Source: Rhodococcus sp. 1163 (GTDB taxonomy: Bacteria; Actinomycetota; Actinomycetes; Mycobacteriales; Mycobacteriaceae). From it: a stretch of 64,000 nt of DNA. Location of the stretch: positions 62,001 to 126,000 of the forward strand of contig NZ_MKKX01000032.1 of the NCBI RefSeq assembly GCF_002091985.1, given 5' to 3'. A model generated the notes under the pieces. It did not search any database and was not told the DNA's origin. It saw only the letters and a program-made list of their open reading frames with translations. Each line of letters opens with the position of its first letter. The stretch's first letter is position 1. Both the position numbers and the translations under genes were made by a program. Below, in pieces: positions 36,151-45,256 of this stretch.

Positions 36151-36221
36151 AGCCGGTGACGGGAATCGAACCCGCCTCTCAACCTTGGGAAGGTCGCATT
36201 CTACCAATGAACTACACCGGC
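36151..36221 (-). tRNA. tRNA-Gly (anticodon CCC)
   Basis: A cloverleaf of 71 bases on the minus strand. Acceptor GCCGGTG pairs with CACCGGC, the anticodon stem is CGACC/GGTTG with loop TTCCCAA (anticodon CCC), and the T arm is GGCGGGTTCGATTCCCGTC. CCA is not encoded (the next bases are TCA with T as discriminator). The region 35947-36150, between it and the GH16 gene, contains only a small CGTCCG/CGGACG hairpin. Confidence 0.96.
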
Positions 36222-36271
36222 TTGGCGGCCCTGAGGCCACGCGGACACACTGTATCAGCCGCCGTCGGTAG

Positions 36272-38035
36272 TCAGAACTGAATGGTCCCGGCGCGAAGGA
36301 GTTCGAGCGTCTCGGCCGCGGGAACCGGTCGGGAAATGAGGTACCCCTGCGCCCGTGTGCATCCGAGCGCGAGGAGGACATCGACCGCCGCGGTGGTCTC
36401 GACGCCTTCTGCGATGACATCGAGTCCGAAGGCGTCGGCGAGCCCGACGACGGATTCGACGATGGCGAGGTCGTTGGCGTCACCTGCTCCGAGGTCGGTG
36501 ACGAAGGAGCGGTCGATCTTGAGTGCATCGACGTCGAGCTCCTTCAGATGTGACAGTGCGCTGTAACCGGTGCCGAAGTCGTCGATGGCGATGCGAACGC
36601 CGAGTTGGTGCAGCCCGTGGAGCGTCTTTCGAGTGCGGTCCACGTCGTTGACGACGGCGACCTCGGTAATCTCGAGGCACAATTGTGGGCCTTCGACCCC
36701 GTAGCGCCGAAGGACTGCCTCGACGGTTCCGGCGAAGTCGGGTTCGACGAGCTGGGCCGGGGAGACATTGACGCGTATGGAGATGTCGAGGGATGGTAAC
36801 GTCGACCGCCATTCGGACAAGGTGCGGCACGCTGTGTCCAGTACCCACCTCCCCAATGCCGGTGCGAGGTTTGTCGCTTCGGCGACGGGGATGAAAGCGC
36901 TCGGCGGCAGGAGTCCGCGCACCGGGTGTTGCCATCGGACGAGAGCTTCCACCGCGGTGATCTTTCCGCTGCCGAGGTCGACTTCGGGTTGGTAGTACAG
37001 CACGAGGGCGTCGCCTTCGATCGCGTCACGCAGGTGCACTTCGACGTCGCTTCGCAGCTCGCTCTGTGCTCGCACCGATTCGGTGAAGTGTTCGATGTTG
37101 TCGGTACTGCCGATCTTCGCGATGAGCGCAGCCTGGTCCGCGCACCGTAAGGCACGTTCGGCAGTGATACGACCGGGCTGGGCCATCATGATGCCGATCC
37201 GGGCGCGCCGACGCAGATCGGCGAGAGGCATGTCGATCCCGTCGATTGCCTTCAGTATCGTTTGGGCCGCCAGGTCGGCGGTGCATTCATCTGTCGGGCC
37301 TGCGAGTACGACGACGAATTCGTCGCCCCCCAACCGGGCGATCACATCCTCGGCTCCGAGTTCTTCACGCACGATATCGGCGACGTCGCGGATGTATTCG
37401 TCGCCGGTCAAATGGCCGAGGAAGTCGTTCAACGACTTCAGCTGGTCGAGGTCGAGAAACAGCACTGCCACCGGGCCGCACCCCGGCTCCTCCAGGCGCG
37501 CGCTCAGGTGGTCCAACAGTGCTCTGCGGTTCGACATCCCGGTGAGATCGTCGTGCGTGGCGGCGAAGCGGGAACGGTTCTCCGCGTCCACTCGCGCTAG
37601 CAGCTGCGTCATCAGCGCAGCAACCGATCGCAGCGAGCTCAATTCGCAGTCGGTCCAAGCGCGCCCGGCAGCCTTGGCGAAGCCGAGGACCCCCACGTCG
37701 ATGCCTCCGGTGACCAGTGGGATCACCACGAGCGGAACCCTCTCGGGCGCAAGACCATCGAGTTGTTCGGCAAGGTCTTCCGTCGAGGACACTACGGTGA
37801 CGTCTTTCATCGTTGCGGCGAGAGCGAGGATCGGGTCGGGACCGTCCCGGTGCGCGACCGTCGACGGGTCCGGGTAGGTGATTCCGATTCTCGGCGGCCA
37901 TTCTGCGACGAGAATGCTTGTCCAGGTATCGATATCGGTCAGGCGTAGAAACGCGAAGTCGAGTTCCAGTTCGCAGGCCAGGCTGTGGAGGATCGATGGG
38001 TATGTCTCGTGGGCCGATTCGGCATCCACGCGCAT
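36272..38035 (-). CDS. GAF-GGDEF-EAL cyclic-di-GMP protein (first of a tandem pair)
   Basis: 587 residues from ATG 38035. An N-terminal GAF domain (about 1-150) is followed by a GGDEF domain with intact RLGGDEFVVVL and an EAL domain with intact EALVRWQHP, IDDFGTGYSALSHL and VIAEGVETT. Both synthesis and hydrolysis of cyclic-di-GMP are therefore possible. Compared with its neighbour, about 18 N-terminal residues are missing at this ATG. They are encoded upstream in frame, and a CTG at 38089 with AGGAGAGG before it would restore the match. Same strand as the second copy, which ends 72 bases upstream. Similar to Rv1354c. Confidence 0.9.
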   Translation of the reverse strand: MRVDAESAHETYPSILHSLACELELDFAFLRLTDIDTWTSILVAEWPPRIGITYPDPSTVAHRDGPDPILALAATMKDVTVVSSTEDLAEQLDGLAPERVPLVVIPLVTGGIDVGVLGFAKAAGRAWTDCELSSLRSVAALMTQLLARVDAENRSRFAATHDDLTGMSNRRALLDHLSARLEEPGCGPVAVLFLDLDQLKSLNDFLGHLTGDEYIRDVADIVREELGAEDVIARLGGDEFVVVLAGPTDECTADLAAQTILKAIDGIDMPLADLRRRARIGIMMAQPGRITAERALRCADQAALIAKIGSTDNIEHFTESVRAQSELRSDVEVHLRDAIEGDALVLYYQPEVDLGSGKITAVEALVRWQHPVRGLLPPSAFIPVAEATNLAPALGRWVLDTACRTLSEWRSTLPSLDISIRVNVSPAQLVEPDFAGTVEAVLRRYGVEGPQLCLEITEVAVVNDVDRTRKTLHGLHQLGVRIAIDDFGTGYSALSHLKELDVDALKIDRSFVTDLGAGDANDLAIVESVVGLADAFGLDVIAEGVETTAAVDVLLALGCTRAQGYLISRPVPAAETLELLRAGTIQF

Positions 38036-38160
38036 GAGGGTAGTCGCGACGTCGGTTACGACGACATCGAGATCTCGACGTCGATTCAGTGCCCTCTCCT
38101 GCCTCCGGCCCCCCGGCTAACGAGACCTTAACCCACTGTGCGCAATCGAGCCTGAGGTGG

Positions 38161-39999
38161 TCAGTGGATGCCTCCCCGTGCCAACATCTCGAGCATCTCC
38201 GCTTCGGGTACCGGCCGTGAGAACAGATAGCCCTGCGCCCGATCACAACCCACGGCCATCAATGCCGATTTCGCGGCCTCGGTCTCGACACCCTCGGCGA
38301 GCAGTTCGAGCCCGAACGCTGCGGCAAGGGTGGCGATGGCTCCGACGATCGCCTGGTCGTTGGCGTTGGAATCGAGATTTTTTACGAACTCGCCGTCGAT
38401 TTTGAGGGCATCCAGCGGCAGTACCTTCAGGTGTGCGAGGGAGCTGAATCCGGTACCGAAGTCGTCGATCGCGATACCGACACCCAGCTCGCGAAGCATG
38501 GTCAGAATCTTGGCAGTCTGGCCAGTATCTTGCACGACAGCGTTTTCGGTGATCTCCAGGCACAATGTGGTCGGTGGAACGGAACCGTAGTCGAGCGCTT
38601 GCGCGACGATGGTGACGAACTCGGGGGCGAGGAGCTGCGCAGGTGAGACGTTCACGCGCATCGCGATGTCGAGCCCGGGGATGCGAGATGCCCAGTCGGA
38701 GTGGGCGCGCATGGCGTCGACGAGCACCCAGCGGCCCAGTCCGGTTGCGAGTTCCGAGGACTCCGCGATATCGATGAAGTCGCTCGGGGGAAGGAGGCCT
38801 CTGGTGGGGTGCTGCCAACGTACGAGTGCCTCGACGGCGGTGATGTCGCCGGTTCTGAGATCGACCTCGGGTTGGAAGTGCAGCACGAGATCGCCATTGG
38901 AAATGGCAGCGTGGAGATGGAGTTCGACGTCGTTACGCAGCGCAGTATGTGCGCGGATGACCGAATCGAACATGACGACACTGTTTCCGCCCCGGTGCTT
39001 GGCTACCAGCGCAGCCTGATCGGCATTGGCGATGATGTCGTCGACGCGTTCCACTCCGGGCATTGCGGTGGTGACGCCGATACTGACGGTGCGGGTGATG
39101 TCGTCACCGGCCATCGTTACTCGCGTAGTGGCCACTGCATCGAGGACTCGTAGCGCGACGTTGTACGGCGACGTCGATTTGCCGTCGAGCATCGAGGGTT
39201 GCATGACGACCACGAACTCATCCCCACCCCATCTGGCGATGGTGGCTTCCGGCGCGAGGACCGCTCGGAGTGTGTCGGCCAGCGCGCGGAGGTATTCGTC
39301 GCCCGCCGAGTGTCCGTAGAAATCGTTGAGTGCTTTGAGTCGATCCAGATCGAGGAACAGCACGGCAACAGGTCCGGCGCCGGAGGAAAGGCGACGGAGT
39401 AGGTCATCGGTGAACCCTCTCCGGTTCGCCAGTCCGGTCAGTGCGTCGCTTTCGGCGGCGAGACGCAGTGATTCCTCGGCCAGGATGCGGGCGTGAACCT
39501 GCGTGAACATCGACGCAATGGCGACGAGTGCGTTGGTTTCGCCTTCGGACCACGCTCGGTCGCCGCTTTTGATGAGGCCGACCCATCCGATCGACTTCTC
39601 TTGGACGAGAGGAACTACCGCCATGGAGGTGACGGGATATCCGGAGGCTGCTTCGATCCGTTGGCGATAGTCCTCGTCGCCGACCGTAGGGCGGAACACT
39701 TTGGGGTGCACCAGATGCTCGCATGCGGCGAAGACCGGGTCGGCTTCGGCGAAATAAACGACGCCGAGTGGATCGGGTGCTGGCGCATCGGGCCTCGGAG
39801 GCCATTCGGCGATCATCACCGTCGATCGATTCCGGTAGTCGGTGTGGCGAAGGTATCCGGCGTGGACATCGAAGAACTCGACGAGTGTGCGTAGCACCCG
39901 GGTGTATGCGGTCGATACCGTAGACGCATCGACACCGATGAGGTCCGAGGCGACGTCGGTGACGAGCGCGTCGAGACTTCGTATGTCGCGCATTCCCAT
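38161..39999 (-). CDS. GAF-GGDEF-EAL cyclic-di-GMP protein (second of a tandem pair)
   Basis: 612 residues with the same layout as the adjacent gene: GAF, GGDEF (ARWGGDEFVVVM), EAL (EALVRWQHPTRG, IDDFGTGFSSLAHL, LLAEGVETEAA). All catalytic signatures are intact. The two proteins align along their whole length, so they arose by tandem duplication. ATG 39993 (MRDIRSLD) has the better spacing to GGGAGG than ATG 39999. It lies 66 bases after the MoeY-like gene on the same strand, the order seen for Rv1355c-Rv1354c. Confidence 0.92.
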   Translation of the reverse strand: MGMRDIRSLDALVTDVASDLIGVDASTVSTAYTRVLRTLVEFFDVHAGYLRHTDYRNRSTVMIAEWPPRPDAPAPDPLGVVYFAEADPVFAACEHLVHPKVFRPTVGDEDYRQRIEAASGYPVTSMAVVPLVQEKSIGWVGLIKSGDRAWSEGETNALVAIASMFTQVHARILAEESLRLAAESDALTGLANRRGFTDDLLRRLSSGAGPVAVLFLDLDRLKALNDFYGHSAGDEYLRALADTLRAVLAPEATIARWGGDEFVVVMQPSMLDGKSTSPYNVALRVLDAVATTRVTMAGDDITRTVSIGVTTAMPGVERVDDIIANADQAALVAKHRGGNSVVMFDSVIRAHTALRNDVELHLHAAISNGDLVLHFQPEVDLRTGDITAVEALVRWQHPTRGLLPPSDFIDIAESSELATGLGRWVLVDAMRAHSDWASRIPGLDIAMRVNVSPAQLLAPEFVTIVAQALDYGSVPPTTLCLEITENAVVQDTGQTAKILTMLRELGVGIAIDDFGTGFSSLAHLKVLPLDALKIDGEFVKNLDSNANDQAIVGAIATLAAAFGLELLAEGVETEAAKSALMAVGCDRAQGYLFSRPVPEAEMLEMLARGGIH

Positions 40000-40065
40000 T
40001 CCCTCCCTGACCTCGAGATCAAGCCTCGAAATTTACCCTGGACAGGCCAGAGTGGACTGTACCGC

Positions 40066-42189
40066 CTAGTGCGTCACCTGCGCCGATGTTCGTCTTCTAC
40101 TTCGAACAGCGCGGCCGTCGGTGTGGGACAAGCGCAGTACCAACGCAATCGATTCACCGTCTTCGATGCCGACCACCCGGTGGAATCGCGTTCGCAGTCG
40201 CGACAGTGCGTCGGCGTGGCGCGGGGACAGGGTGTCGAACTCCGCATCGGTGTGCGCGTAGATGAAGACCGGTGACGCCGGATGTACTGCCAGTCCGTGT
40301 GTCTGCGCCGTGATCCACACGCTCTGGGTGCCGGAGCCGCCACGGACGAAGTCGGCGGGGGCGTGGCCGGACGTCACGGTGACCGCGAGTGCTGAACTGG
40401 ATTCGATGCGGTCGTGGCTGTCTTCGCCCAGCGCGACGCCGCCGTCCCAATCGCCCAACAGCGCCATGACATCGGATCTTCGAGATACATCGAGCTTCAC
40501 CAGGTCGGTTGCATCGAGAGCCAGTGCGTCGACGTCGATTCCGGTGTCCGGATCATCCTGGCCCGGCCACCGCAGTTCGGAGATCATCTCGGAGTGGAGT
40601 TCAGCGGTGAGATATCGGATTCGATCCGATTCAGCGATGATCCCGGCGATCTCGGTGATGGCTGCACGGTCGGTGATAAGCGCCAAGCGAATTCCTTCTG
40701 CGTCGGCAGCGGCCTCGAGAGCGCCGACGGTGGCCGCGTCGATGTCGGCGGGGATTCCCAGATGCCGGTTGGTGGTTCGGGCCAACATGCCGTCGTAGTG
40801 CGCGGCCAGCTCGTTTTCGGTTGCGCTCGGGGCCAATTCGAGGGCGACCTCGACGGTGTCTCCAGTCGGTAGAATCGTGCTCTCTCCCAGTACGCCGAAG
40901 TGCGCGGCCGCGACGCGTGCGTTGTACAGCGCTGCACCGATGGCGACATGGCTGCCCCGGTAGGCAACATCGAGCCCGCTCGTACGAGTCCGATCGAGTG
41001 TCAGCCGAACGGAATCCGACGTGGTGGTGATGGTCCAGGGCTGGACATTTCCGCCGGACGGGGCCCGGGTGGCCGAGTGCGCGATCGCCTCGCTGGGCGT
41101 GTGCAACGCGGACGAATGCAGGTCGGGAAGTTCCTCGGACGAGGTGGTGGCACGGAAATGCGCGGCCCCGGTGGGGGTGACGAGCGCGTCGAGATGGTCG
41201 TCGATGTGGATTCGCACCCGCCCGGATTCGAGTCGCTGACCCAAGCCGAACCGACGGACCGCCCCGGCGACGGTGGCTCCGCCGAGAGCAACCTCGCTCC
41301 CCAACTGCGGCCAGGTGGTCGTCGTGCGGTCGACCTCGATCATCGACGCCGCCATCCGCGCCGACAGGTCGCCGGCGCCGAGAATGGCGAGGACGTACGG
41401 CACCTTGTCGTGCGTGGAGAGGTTCTCGAGGGATTTCGAATCGATGTCACCGAGAAGACCGTGGAACAGAGGCCGATCGGGCTCGAGATCGAATCTTTCG
41501 ACGTCGAGCAGTCCGCGGTCGCTCGTTTCCATGATGACGGGGACTCGATGCTCACGCGCCTTCTCCCGAACGAGAACCTTCACATCGAGTGAATCGCACT
41601 CCTCGACAAGCAGGTCCAGTCCGTCGAGGAAGCTGTCGGCCGACTCTGCCGTCACACCGCGATCGTCGATGCTCACCGGGAGATACGGGTCGAGCTCGGC
41701 GATGCGTCTGGCTGCGACGACCGGCTTGCCGAGGCCCAGGTCGAGCAGCGTGGCCGGGATTCGGTTGAGGTTGGAGAGTTCGAGCTTGTCGAAATCTGCC
41801 AGCCGCAGTGCCCCGCAGACCCCGTCGAGCGCGAGGGAATACGCGATAGCGTGCCCGACGCTCAGACCCACGATGCCGATCGTCAGCGTCGCCAATCGTT
41901 CCTGTTCTTCGGCGGTGATCTTGTTGCGGTTGCGGTCCAGTCGAAGTCGGCGGAAACCAGCCGGTCCCAGCGTGGCGACGACGGTTCGGCGCCACGGGTA
42001 GTAGATCCACCGCATCGGTTCTTCGACGAGTTCGGTTGTCGGCTTCGGCGTCAACCGTGCGAGCCCGGCGCGCTGTTCGGCGAGTCGATCGAGGATCTCG
42101 ATGCTCGGATCCGACCGCAGCCGGTCCAAGAGTTCGCGATCCTCGTGTCGAGTCTCGTCGAGAATGACGGCTTGCCAGGATGTGGTCAT
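40066..42189 (-). CDS. moeY: MoeY/Rv1355c-type protein: E1-like adenylylating domain fused to nitroreductase domain
   Basis: 707 residues from ATG 42189, close to Rv1355c (about 715). Residues about 95-330 are a ThiF/MoeB/E1-type domain: GIVGLSVGHAIAYSLALDG (nucleotide loop), LADFDKLELSNLNR (acidic pair and Arg finger), GKPVVAARRI and EECDSLDVK all fit ATP-dependent carboxylate adenylation. No Zn CxxC pairs or clear thioester Cys were seen. The C-terminal half is nitroreductase-like (HSATRAPSGGNVQPW), so it should bind FMN. The old molybdopterin-biosynthesis label is by similarity only. Its start overlaps the acyltransferase-like gene by 4 bases. Confidence 0.85.
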   Translation of the reverse strand: MTTSWQAVILDETRHEDRELLDRLRSDPSIEILDRLAEQRAGLARLTPKPTTELVEEPMRWIYYPWRRTVVATLGPAGFRRLRLDRNRNKITAEEQERLATLTIGIVGLSVGHAIAYSLALDGVCGALRLADFDKLELSNLNRIPATLLDLGLGKPVVAARRIAELDPYLPVSIDDRGVTAESADSFLDGLDLLVEECDSLDVKVLVREKAREHRVPVIMETSDRGLLDVERFDLEPDRPLFHGLLGDIDSKSLENLSTHDKVPYVLAILGAGDLSARMAASMIEVDRTTTTWPQLGSEVALGGATVAGAVRRFGLGQRLESGRVRIHIDDHLDALVTPTGAAHFRATTSSEELPDLHSSALHTPSEAIAHSATRAPSGGNVQPWTITTTSDSVRLTLDRTRTSGLDVAYRGSHVAIGAALYNARVAAAHFGVLGESTILPTGDTVEVALELAPSATENELAAHYDGMLARTTNRHLGIPADIDAATVGALEAAADAEGIRLALITDRAAITEIAGIIAESDRIRYLTAELHSEMISELRWPGQDDPDTGIDVDALALDATDLVKLDVSRRSDVMALLGDWDGGVALGEDSHDRIESSSALAVTVTSGHAPADFVRGGSGTQSVWITAQTHGLAVHPASPVFIYAHTDAEFDTLSPRHADALSRLRTRFHRVVGIEDGESIALVLRLSHTDGRAVRSRRRTSAQVTH

Positions 42190-42941
42190 GATGTTGGTGC
42201 CTCCGTTGAGATGTGATGGGTGGGGAGCAGTTGCGCGACTGCACGTGCGATGTGTCGATAGAGGTTCACGGTCGTGTGCCGCGGAATCATGTGTTGGTCC
42301 CACCAGAGAACTCGTGTCCGGTAGCGATCGTCCGGGTAGGGCACGGCATCGATGTGGGCCGCCATCACCGCGCCCGAGTCGAGGTAGGGGCCCATTGCAT
42401 GTTCCGCACTCGTGGCCAAGGTGAAACGGCTCCCGAGCGCGACGGCGGCCAGAGTTGCACCGATCGCCCCGAGGTATCCCGAGGTGCCCTGGCGAGGAGC
42501 GTCCTGGGCCGTCCAGACGCTTTTCATCTCGACGACTCCGTGCGGTAGGCGGTCGGCGACCATCCTGCGGAGCGCGGCGCGGCCGGTCGAACAGTCGGCC
42601 CACTCTCGTTCGGCGTGCGTGTGAGTGGGCTGGGTGTACGGCCCTTGTACACGGAGTCCGCCGTGAAGACGACCGGAATCGTCGACGGCGGCAAGAAACA
42701 TGGTGGTCGAGGTGCCGTCGACGATCTCCTCGTACTCGAGTGCCTTCTCGACGCCGAAGTGCGTGTAGCTCGCCAGTGCTCCCTCGGTAAATGCGCGCCA
42801 CAGCTCTGGCCGTGCTCGCGGCGTCGTTGCCAGCACGGTGCAGTTCAGATGGGTGTCGAAATAGCTCGAGCCGGTAGTCAGGGGTGTGCAGTGTTGCTTC
42901 TGCATGCTGATCTCAGGATCGAGAACGAAAATCGATTCCAT
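42186..42941 (-). CDS. GNAT-like N-acyltransferase, possibly of the FeeM/autoinducer-synthase type
   Basis: 251 residues from ATG 42941 (AAGG 6 bases upstream; an ATG two codons earlier is possible). Strand-turn-strand segments FLAAVDDSGRLHGGLRVQG and HGVVEMKSVWTA, a helix YLGAIGATLAAVALG, and VPYPDDRYRTRVLWWD resemble the order of elements in N-acyl amino acid synthases and acyl-homoserine-lactone synthases. This is pattern recognition, not a firm family call. It is the first gene of a coupled operon with the E1-nitroreductase protein and two cyclic-di-GMP enzymes. It is divergent from dcd across 160 bases. Confidence 0.6.
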   Translation of the reverse strand: MESIFVLDPEISMQKQHCTPLTTGSSYFDTHLNCTVLATTPRARPELWRAFTEGALASYTHFGVEKALEYEEIVDGTSTTMFLAAVDDSGRLHGGLRVQGPYTQPTHTHAEREWADCSTGRAALRRMVADRLPHGVVEMKSVWTAQDAPRQGTSGYLGAIGATLAAVALGSRFTLATSAEHAMGPYLDSGAVMAAHIDAVPYPDDRYRTRVLWWDQHMIPRHTTVNLYRHIARAVAQLLPTHHISTEAPTS

Positions 42942-42986
42942 CCGCATCCTTGTGTCGAAGTCTTGTTTTGAACCCGTCCGAAGTTG

Positions 42987-43029
42987 ATCTTGCTCATTAT
43001 CGGGGGTAACTACCGTTGCTTAGCAAGAT
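42987..43029. promoter_or_regulatory. Inverted repeat in the divergent region before dcd and the acyltransferase-like gene
   Basis: ATCTTGCT (42987-42994) and AGCAAGAT (43022-43029) are perfect inverse arms 27 bases apart, one about 45 bases from the acyltransferase-like start. The placement suits a dimeric repressor or looping site. Confidence 0.35.
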
Positions 43030-43103
43030 AAAGTTCGCAAAGCGGTGTGTTCGACCGACGGCCACCGCCGAACTCAGGCGGTGGGCGCGATAGCCTGCGG
43101 GGT

Positions 43104-43682
43104 GTGCTGCTCTCCGACCGCGATATCCGTACCGAAGTGTCCACCGGCAACTTGGGGATCGAGCCGTTCGACGACTCGATGGTTCAACCGTCGAGCGTCG
43201 ATGTACGCCTTGACAAGCTCTTCCGCGTGTTCAACAACACTCGATACACCCATATCGACCCGTCGAAGCAACAGGACGAGCTGACCACTTTGGTCGAACC
43301 CGCCGAGGGTGAGCCGTTCGTATTGCATCCCGGAGAATTCGTGCTCGGCTCGACGCTCGAGCTGACGACCTTTCCCGACTACCTGGCGGGACGGCTCGAA
43401 GGCAAGAGCTCGCTCGGTCGCCTCGGGTTGCTGACGCACTCGACGGCCGGATTCATCGACCCGGGTTTCAGCGGCCACATCACCCTGGAGCTGTCCAACG
43501 TGGCGAACCTCCCGATCACGCTCTGGCCCGGCATGAAAATCGGCCAGCTGTGCTTGTTCCGGTTGTCCAGTCCGGCCGAGCACCCGTACGGCAGTGCGAC
43601 GACCGGTTCCAAGTACCAGGGGCAACGAGGCCCGACACCGTCGAAGGCGTACCTGAACTTCGTCCAGTCACCGGTCCACTGA
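43104..43682 (+). CDS. dcd: dCTP deaminase (probably bifunctional, dUMP-forming)
   Basis: 192 residues from GTG 43104 ([12 protein letters not shown]), the usual length (about 190). The conserved core [20 protein letters not shown] carries the Arg, Ser and catalytic Glu region of Dcd, followed by [13 protein letters not shown]. In actinobacteria this enzyme often converts dCTP directly to dUMP, feeding thymidylate synthesis. The open frame upstream of the GTG lacks a ribosome site and extends past the usual N terminus. Confidence 0.93.
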   Translation: MLLSDRDIRTEVSTGNLGIEPFDDSMVQPSSVDVRLDKLFRVFNNTRYTHIDPSKQQDELTTLVEPAEGEPFVLHPGEFVLGSTLELTTFPDYLAGRLEGKSSLGRLGLLTHSTAGFIDPGFSGHITLELSNVANLPITLWPGMKIGQLCLFRLSSPAEHPYGSATTGSKYQGQRGPTPSKAYLNFVQSPVH

Positions 43683-43709
43683 TCCGGCCTGTCCGGCACA
43701 CTGACGGAC

Positions 43710-45158
43710 ATGGCTTCGATACAGACCGAGCGCGAGGACAAATACGACGCGACCTCGGACTTCGTACTTCCCTCGCTCACCGAACTGATCCCGAAGGGCG
43801 GAGCGATCGAGGTATCGGAGGTGGAGCTGATCAGCAGCTACTTCGATACACCCGATCTCGACCTACTCCGGCGCGGCATCACGTTGCGGCGTCGGCGCGG
43901 AGACACCGACACGGGCTGGCACGTGAAAGTCCCCGCCGACAAGGCACGCACCGAGATCCGGCTACCGCTCGGTAGTGGTGAAGACGCGCACGTCCCGGAA
44001 GAGCTTGCGAACATGCTGGTGGGCGTCGCCCTGGGGAAACCGTTGGTCCCCGTTGCCACCCTGACGTCGAGGCGTCGACGGCATGTATTCACTGCCTCGG
44101 ACGGAACCGTTCTCGCCGAACTCGCCGACGATTCGGTCGGCGTCCAAGCAGAGGGCGTCCCCGATCACCGATGGCGTGAGTTGGAAGTGGAGTTGGGTGC
44201 GTCGGGGTCGGAAGCGACGCTGAAGCGTTTCGGTAAGGCGCTGCTCACCGCTGGGGCTCAGCGCGGCGCGCACCCGTCGAAGCTGCATCGCGCGTTGGCG
44301 GTGAATCTGGAGAAGACACAGGTGTCGGAGCTCGCGGTCCTGGTCGACTACCTCGACGAGCAGGCGCAGGCCATCTTCGCCGGCGATGTGTACCTGCGCC
44401 GGGGACTCGATCCGATCCATTCCACGCGCGTTGCGATTCGACGCTACCGGAGCACACTGCGTGTGTTCGGTGCCTTGTTCGACGAGGGCGTGGCTTCAGC
44501 TCTGGATTCCGAGTTAGCTTGGTATGGAGGACTTCTCGGTGAGGTCAGGGACAGGCAAGTGCTACGTGCACGCTTGTCCGACGCGGTGCACGAGCTGCCG
44601 CCGGAGCTGGTCCTGGGCCCGGTTGCCGCGCGCATCGAGAACGATCTGTTGGCCGAACAGGTTCGCCACCGAGGCATCGTCTCGGCGGAGTTGGACGGGG
44701 ACCGTTACCGGGCCCTGCTGACGAGTCTCGCCAACCTCTCGCGCGCATTCCCGGCAGCGGTCGGGGCCGAGGACGTCGACGCCGACGAACTCGATCGACT
44801 TGCGCGCAAGGCCGGACGTAAGGTGCGCAGGCGCGTCGCTGCAGCAGTGGCCGGGGGTGACGACGTGGAACTGCACGGGGCTCGCAAGGCAGGAAAACGT
44901 GCCAGGTATGCCGCCGAGTTGATCTTCCCGATCGTCGGGAAGAAGGACGCGACGGCTCGGATCGAGCGATACAAGGCGGTCCAGGAAGTGCTCGGCGAGC
45001 ATCAGGACGCGGTCGTCGCTGCGCAGAAGCTGCTCGACCTCGGACGGAAGGCGGGGGTGACTCCGGGGGAGAACGGCTTCACCTTCGGTGTGCTCTATGC
45101 CCAGGAGGTCGCGGCGGCGGAGGCTGCTCGGGCCGAAGTGTCGAAAATTGATGTGTGA
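43710..45158 (+). CDS. CYTH and CHAD domain protein (triphosphate/polyphosphate-related)
   Basis: 482 residues. The N-terminal CYTH domain starts with EREDKYD, the E-x-E-x-K metal/triphosphate motif, followed by YFDTPDLDLLRRGITLRRRR. From about residue 215 a CHAD domain follows, with the conserved histidines and basic residues in GLDPIHSTRVAIRRYRSTLR and ELHGARKAGKRARYAAEL. CYTH domains hydrolyse or bind triphosphates, and CHAD domains bind polyphosphate. It starts 27 bases after dcd, probably in the same transcript. Confidence 0.92.
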   Translation: MASIQTEREDKYDATSDFVLPSLTELIPKGGAIEVSEVELISSYFDTPDLDLLRRGITLRRRRGDTDTGWHVKVPADKARTEIRLPLGSGEDAHVPEELANMLVGVALGKPLVPVATLTSRRRRHVFTASDGTVLAELADDSVGVQAEGVPDHRWRELEVELGASGSEATLKRFGKALLTAGAQRGAHPSKLHRALAVNLEKTQVSELAVLVDYLDEQAQAIFAGDVYLRRGLDPIHSTRVAIRRYRSTLRVFGALFDEGVASALDSELAWYGGLLGEVRDRQVLRARLSDAVHELPPELVLGPVAARIENDLLAEQVRHRGIVSAELDGDRYRALLTSLANLSRAFPAAVGAEDVDADELDRLARKAGRKVRRRVAAAVAGGDDVELHGARKAGKRARYAAELIFPIVGKKDATARIERYKAVQEVLGEHQDAVVAAQKLLDLGRKAGVTPGENGFTFGVLYAQEVAAAEAARAEVSKIDV

Positions 45159-45256
45159 ACAGCTAACGAAAAACCGGAAGGCGACTGTATTCTTAGCCTC
45201 AAAACCTTTCGAGTAATAGAAATTTTCGGGGTAAACGGGAAGGGGGGAAGTCTGTC

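Noticed and set aside
40066-42801. A longer 911-residue version of the MoeY-like protein
   Set aside because: The added N terminus is Arg/His-rich and lies on the acyltransferase-like gene in another frame; the 4-base overlap start at 42189 gives the family length.
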